Positions 59,960-64,000 of a stretch of 64,000 nucleotides of DNA are shown here, one piece after another; position 1 is the stretch's first letter; every line of letters starts with the position of its first letter. The stretch is from the NCBI GenBank assembly GCA_963693365.1, contig CAVNZM010000009.1, positions 7,874,001-7,938,000 on the forward strand. The letters run 5' to 3'. Under the pieces are notes generated by a model. That model did no database searches and had not been told where the DNA came from. It saw only the letters and a program-made list of their open reading frames with translations. Made by a program: the position numbers and the translations under genes. The stretch is from Amoebidium appalachense (lineage: Eukaryota; Ichthyosporea).

Positions 59960-60196
59960 GTACTTTCTCGTGTATGTGAATACCTGTGTGTGTGTGTGGG
60001 CGGGGGGGGAGGGGAGGGGGGTAAAGGGGAGGGGAGGGGGGAGAGGGAGAGGGGGGAAGCGTGGGATTGGTTAGGTGGAAGGGGGTGGAAAGGGGTGTTA
60101 CAAATATTTGGAGGAGAAGTGGCTTATTTGTCCGCGTATCCTTAGAAACACGGAGTGCAGCTCTAACGAAAAATGCCTGCATGTTTGGGTCTTGCA

Positions 60197-60231
<35 letters not shown>

Positions 60232-61825
60232 TTTCCCCCCCGCTCCTCCCCCGCCCCTGCCCTTGCCCCCGCCCCCGCACCCCCCTCATCCTTGGCCCCA
60301 GTGCCCTTTCCCTACCTTGCCATCTTACCTCCTTGCCCCTCCCCCCACCCCTTCCAGCCGGTCTCCGCAAAGTGCACTCTGTAATCTTGTTTAGTCCCTA
60401 ATTTCTCTTTTACTTATTTCTTCCGTACCGGGATGTGGGGCTTCCCCGCAATTACTTTGTTATTTATCGCATCAAGTGGCTTTTGACGCAATTTGTTTTG
60501 CAGACTCAACTATGAGAAGGCCATACAGAACATGCACACAGACAATGCCTTGGATGAGAAGTTTGGCTACTTCAGACTGAAGAGCGAAAAACGGACTGGC
60601 TGGCTAATCAACATGCACCCGGTAAGTGCATGGTTTGCGTTGTTTTGTGTGAAATACTTTAATAAAAAACAGCAACAGGCCGAGGTTTCGGATGTTTCTA
60701 AAGAGTGGTTGCTTATAAGGGTTCGAGAGAGGGTTTGGGCCCGAATAGGGTGTATGTTTGGGTGAAAATTCCAGGGCCGAGGAAGCCAATGGATGTTTTT
60801 TTTACGGGGGGTTTGGGTGTGTATGTGTGTGGGTGTGGGGGGGGGGGGGGAGAGGAGGAGGGAGGGGGAGGGGGGGGGGAGAAATTGTGTGTGTGTGTGT
60901 GTGGTGTGGTCGTGTTTGTGTACGTGGATGCTTGGGTGATGTGTGTGCGCGTGGGTATGTGTACACAGACAAAGGGTTCCTGAGCGTGTGCACGCGTATT
61001 GGAGTCTTTGTACGTTTTGTCTCACCCATGTTTTGCTCTTGTGTGTGTGTCAGGAATGTTGTCCTAGTGATGGTGTGTTTTTGTTTGTGTTTTTTTTTTT
61101 TTTTTTTTGGGGGGGGGGGGGGGGAGGGGGGAAGGGGCATTTGTACACCGTGTCGTTTAGCAGAACCGAACTTGTTAGTAAATAGCTTTGCTATTCAGTG
61201 AGTGCAGCGACGGAGGGACAGGGAGGGTAAGCTATGTAAAGGGAAGTGTAGGGGGAGCTGGAAGGCAGCAAGAGAGCGAAATGAGAAGGACCGAGGGGGA
61301 AAGGGGACGGGGGGAAAGGGGTGGGGGAGATAGAGGGAGGGAGGGGGGACGGATGGGGGACTGGGGGGGGGGGGGGGGGGGGGGAGACAGAAGGAGAGCG
61401 ATTGAGATTGAGTTGAAGAGGGAGAGAGAAAGAAAGTAAGAGAGAGAGAGAGGCAGGCAGGCAGGGAGGGAGGATGAAGAGGAGGGGGGAGGGAGGGGGG
61501 GATATGGGGGTGAAAGAGGGAGAAGAAGAGCGAAAGTGACACACACACACACACACAGGGAGAGAAAGAGAGTATGTGTGTGAGGGGAGGGAGAGAGAAG
61601 AATGTCACTAACCAGAGCGGGCGTGCACACAGACCATCATCCTTGAGGAGGAAAGCAGAAAGCAACTGAGTGCAATCGACTTCTATTTTATTCAGGAGGT
61701 AAGAGTGCACACAAACTGTGTGCACCTCAAGACATAATGAAATGGAAGGAATAAACCCTACACAATGTTCGGGTGTCCGGTGCTTGCACCCTGACCAAAT
61801 CCTATCGTTTCTCTGTCGGCACCAC

Positions 61826-61870
<45 letters not shown>

Positions 61871-62574
61871 AAGAAAAAGGGGAAGGGGCCCCACAAGAAA
61901 GGGGGAGGGGAGGGGAGGCGTACAGCCACTTACCACTTTCAGCCCCCCGGAGACCGAATAAGTGCATAACAGTTTTTTCCTGACCAGTTAGTTGCTGAGC
62001 CCAAAACACTTTATCTGCATACCGCTACGGCCGCACAGACACAACAGGCATGTGCAAGCGCATCACACACTAGAGGCTTTCACGGCCACAATACCTGCAC
62101 TCGAACACACACACATTCATACACACACACAAGGAAAGACTCACACACAACACGTGCATGTGCATACAGACGTCTTCAGGGCCTGCACGCTTACCAGCAT
62201 GCAGGCACAAAGCAACTTGCACGCATACACTGACATGCACACCTCATGCAAATGTGCAAGCACACAGGCACAATCCTCCCTCCCTCCCTCCCCCCCCCCC
62301 CCCCCCTCTCTCCCCCCCCCCCCCCCCCCCCCCCCTCCCCCTTGAAATCTATGACACCTTCGACACATCTGAACATCATGTCCTGACTCCCCTTCTCTGT
62401 GTGCAGAATGGTGGGCGTTTCAAGGTCACATATGCCTTCGAGCCATACTTCTACATTGCCGTGAAGGCAAGTGCCCCCCCCCCTCCCCCTTCTTGCTCCT
62501 GCAGTGCCCCCCCACACACACAACACACAAATCTTCCCCATTCCCAACCCCTTCACTACATGGCCCTGTCGTCG

Positions 62575-62612
<38 letters not shown>

Positions 62613-62889
62613 CCCCCCCCTCCTTCCGCCCCCCCTCCCCTCCTACCCCCCCCCCTCCCCCCCCTTCCCCCCCCAACCCCATCCCACCCCCGATGAAGTG
62701 TTAGCGAAGTCGAATATGGATACGTTTTTCTTTTAGGAAAATGGAACACAAGACAAACCACGAGACAACCCACTAACAAAAGCACATTTACAGGAGGGAA
62801 TGGAGGGTGAGGTGGACCAATTCCTAAAAAAGAAATTTGGAGGAATTCTGGCTGACGTGGAGGTTGTGCACAAGGAGGATCTCAATCTG
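59176..62889 (+). CDS. POLE: DNA polymerase epsilon catalytic subunit, N-terminal exons (3' end beyond window)
   Basis: Exons: 59176-59333 (ATG), 60504-60621, 61633-61698, 62407-62466, 62737-62889; phases agree and give 185 residues. The protein is the replicative leading-strand polymerase. The match to the conserved N-terminal domain is clear: [20 protein letters not shown] (human [22 protein letters not shown] region), [28 protein letters not shown] (human [20 protein letters not shown]), then [20 protein letters not shown]. The leader before this ([14 protein letters not shown]) is basic and not conserved. Intron 62467-62736 starts with GC (AAG/GCAAGT) instead of GT. The next expected segment (NHLVGLKR) is not found before 64000 but does occur at 45819, in a duplicate fragment. 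Exonuclease and polymerase domains lie outside the window. Confidence 0.9.
59400..59960 (+). repeat. Long GT/GC-rich array in polymerase epsilon intron 1
   Basis: GT repeats with many GCGC, GTGC and GTTT variants. The purest core is at 59634-59704. Confidence 0.9.
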
Positions 62890-63462
62890 GTGGGTGAAAT
62901 TACTATATATGGCATTGTGTATTTACCATATACGTTGATTTGTAATCATTGTTTATGTGTTATTATGTAAGGGGTTCTATTGGATGGCCACTCTCGTTAG
63001 TTTGTTTGATCAATGCTTCTAATGTCTCATTTTTTTGGAGGATGTGCAGGAATGAGAAGATATGAGAAGAATCGTTGAAGGACACGGTTGGTAAGGTCCA
63101 ACTGTGATTGCATTTGTTTTCCTGATTTTCTCTTTTCTAATAAAATATTTGGAATGTAGGGAGAGGGGAGAATGGGGGGAGAGGGTGAGGCGGGGGGAAA
63201 AGGGAAAGGGGGGGGGGGGGGGGGGGGAGAGGGGGGAAGGGGCATTGAGGGATAATTTGAGTCCTAACAGGTGGGAAATGAGTCATATGGGAGCTGGGAG
63301 AGAGGTTAGGGATTGAAAATTGGATGAAAAAGGGGGTTAAGGAGTTACATGAAAGAAGAAACAAGCAACCAAAGTTACTAAAATACACACACACCCACAC
63401 ACACCCACACCCACCCATACACACATATGCACCCACCCACCCACCCACATATGGTTGCTCGC

Positions 63463-63494
<32 letters not shown>

Positions 63495-63497
63495 AAA

Positions 63498-63553
<56 letters not shown>

Positions 63554-63586
63554 CAGGCACGCACACACGCACACACACACACACAT

Positions 63587-63617
<31 letters not shown>

Positions 63618-63621
63618 CACG

Positions 63622-63665
<44 letters not shown>

Positions 63666-63818
63666 ATGCATACACGCAGGCATCCACACACGCATGCATA
63701 CATACAAAAACACACACACACATACACACACACCCATACACACACACATACACATGCATACACGGACACACACACGCACGCACACACACACGCATACATA
63801 CATACACACACACACACA

Positions 63819-63851
<33 letters not shown>

Positions 63852-64000
63852 AACCCCCCCCCCCCTTCCCCCTCCCGGGCCCCAACACACACGTATGCAC
63901 ACATCTAACCACCCACACCCACACACCCCACCCACACCCACACACCCACCCAACCACCCACCCACCCACCCACCCACCCATGCGACCCTCCCCCCCCCCC
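62890..64000. other. Polymerase epsilon intron with simple repeats to the window end
   Basis: No exon is seen after 62889. The intron start resembles 44996-45060. The rest holds a G-rich stretch (63155-63240), a long (CA)n array with variants (63384-63818), (CT)n (63819-63850) and CCCA repeats to the end. Confidence 0.6.
63384..63850 (+). repeat. (CA)n array with variants, ending in (CT)n
   Basis: CA repeats with ACGC, ATGC and ACCC variants to 63818, then CT repeats to about 63850. Confidence 0.9.

Overview
The window is protist-like nuclear eukaryotic DNA; I cannot name the organism. Genes are split by GT-AG introns (one GC-AG), most of them hundreds of bases long, and exons occupy only a small part of the sequence. 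The rest is packed with homopolymer tracts (G/C, some A/T) and long (GT)n/(CA)n arrays. The TCP11-type gene has the coiled-coil plus IQ layout I associate with plant and protist members. No bacterial operons, rRNA, tRNA or CRISPR were found. Most open frames in the window are simple-sequence artefacts. The gene models below were built by hand from splice sites, reading-phase agreement and recognisable protein motifs.

Layout. 1-4.6 kb: no gene, three degenerate copies of a dispersed repeat. 4.65-22.9 kb, minus strand: a TCP11-domain gene of at least 22 exons whose phases all agree, carrying a 456-bp foldback element in one intron. 25.4-33.3 kb, minus: two tandem related genes made of repeated phase-2/phase-2 exon modules, with decayed extra modules. 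33.8-37.0 kb, plus: a five-exon gene for a low-complexity protein with a C-terminal coiled coil. 37-41 kb: no gene, a palindromic minisatellite and a local duplication. 41.0-44.0 kb, plus: a secreted NlpC/P60-like protein with a TATA box. 44.9-46.7 kb, plus: a truncated second copy of part of DNA polymerase epsilon. 50.0-55.0 kb, minus: a protein kinase joined to a large unrecognised C-terminal region, with one in-frame TAG in the kinase domain. 55.2-58.36 kb, plus: a 5'-truncated LINE-type retrotransposon. 59.2-62.9 kb and beyond the window, plus: the first five exons of DNA polymerase epsilon.

The genes do not form one pathway. The most unusual features are structural. First, in about 20 of about 50 hand-modelled introns a cytosine tract, read on the transcribed sense strand, lies just downstream of the 5' splice site, on both strands, whereas only about two introns have a G tract there. 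Second, a three-exon cassette is duplicated in tandem within one gene and one duplicate exon has an in-frame TGA. Third, DNA polymerase epsilon exons occur twice about 17 kb apart.
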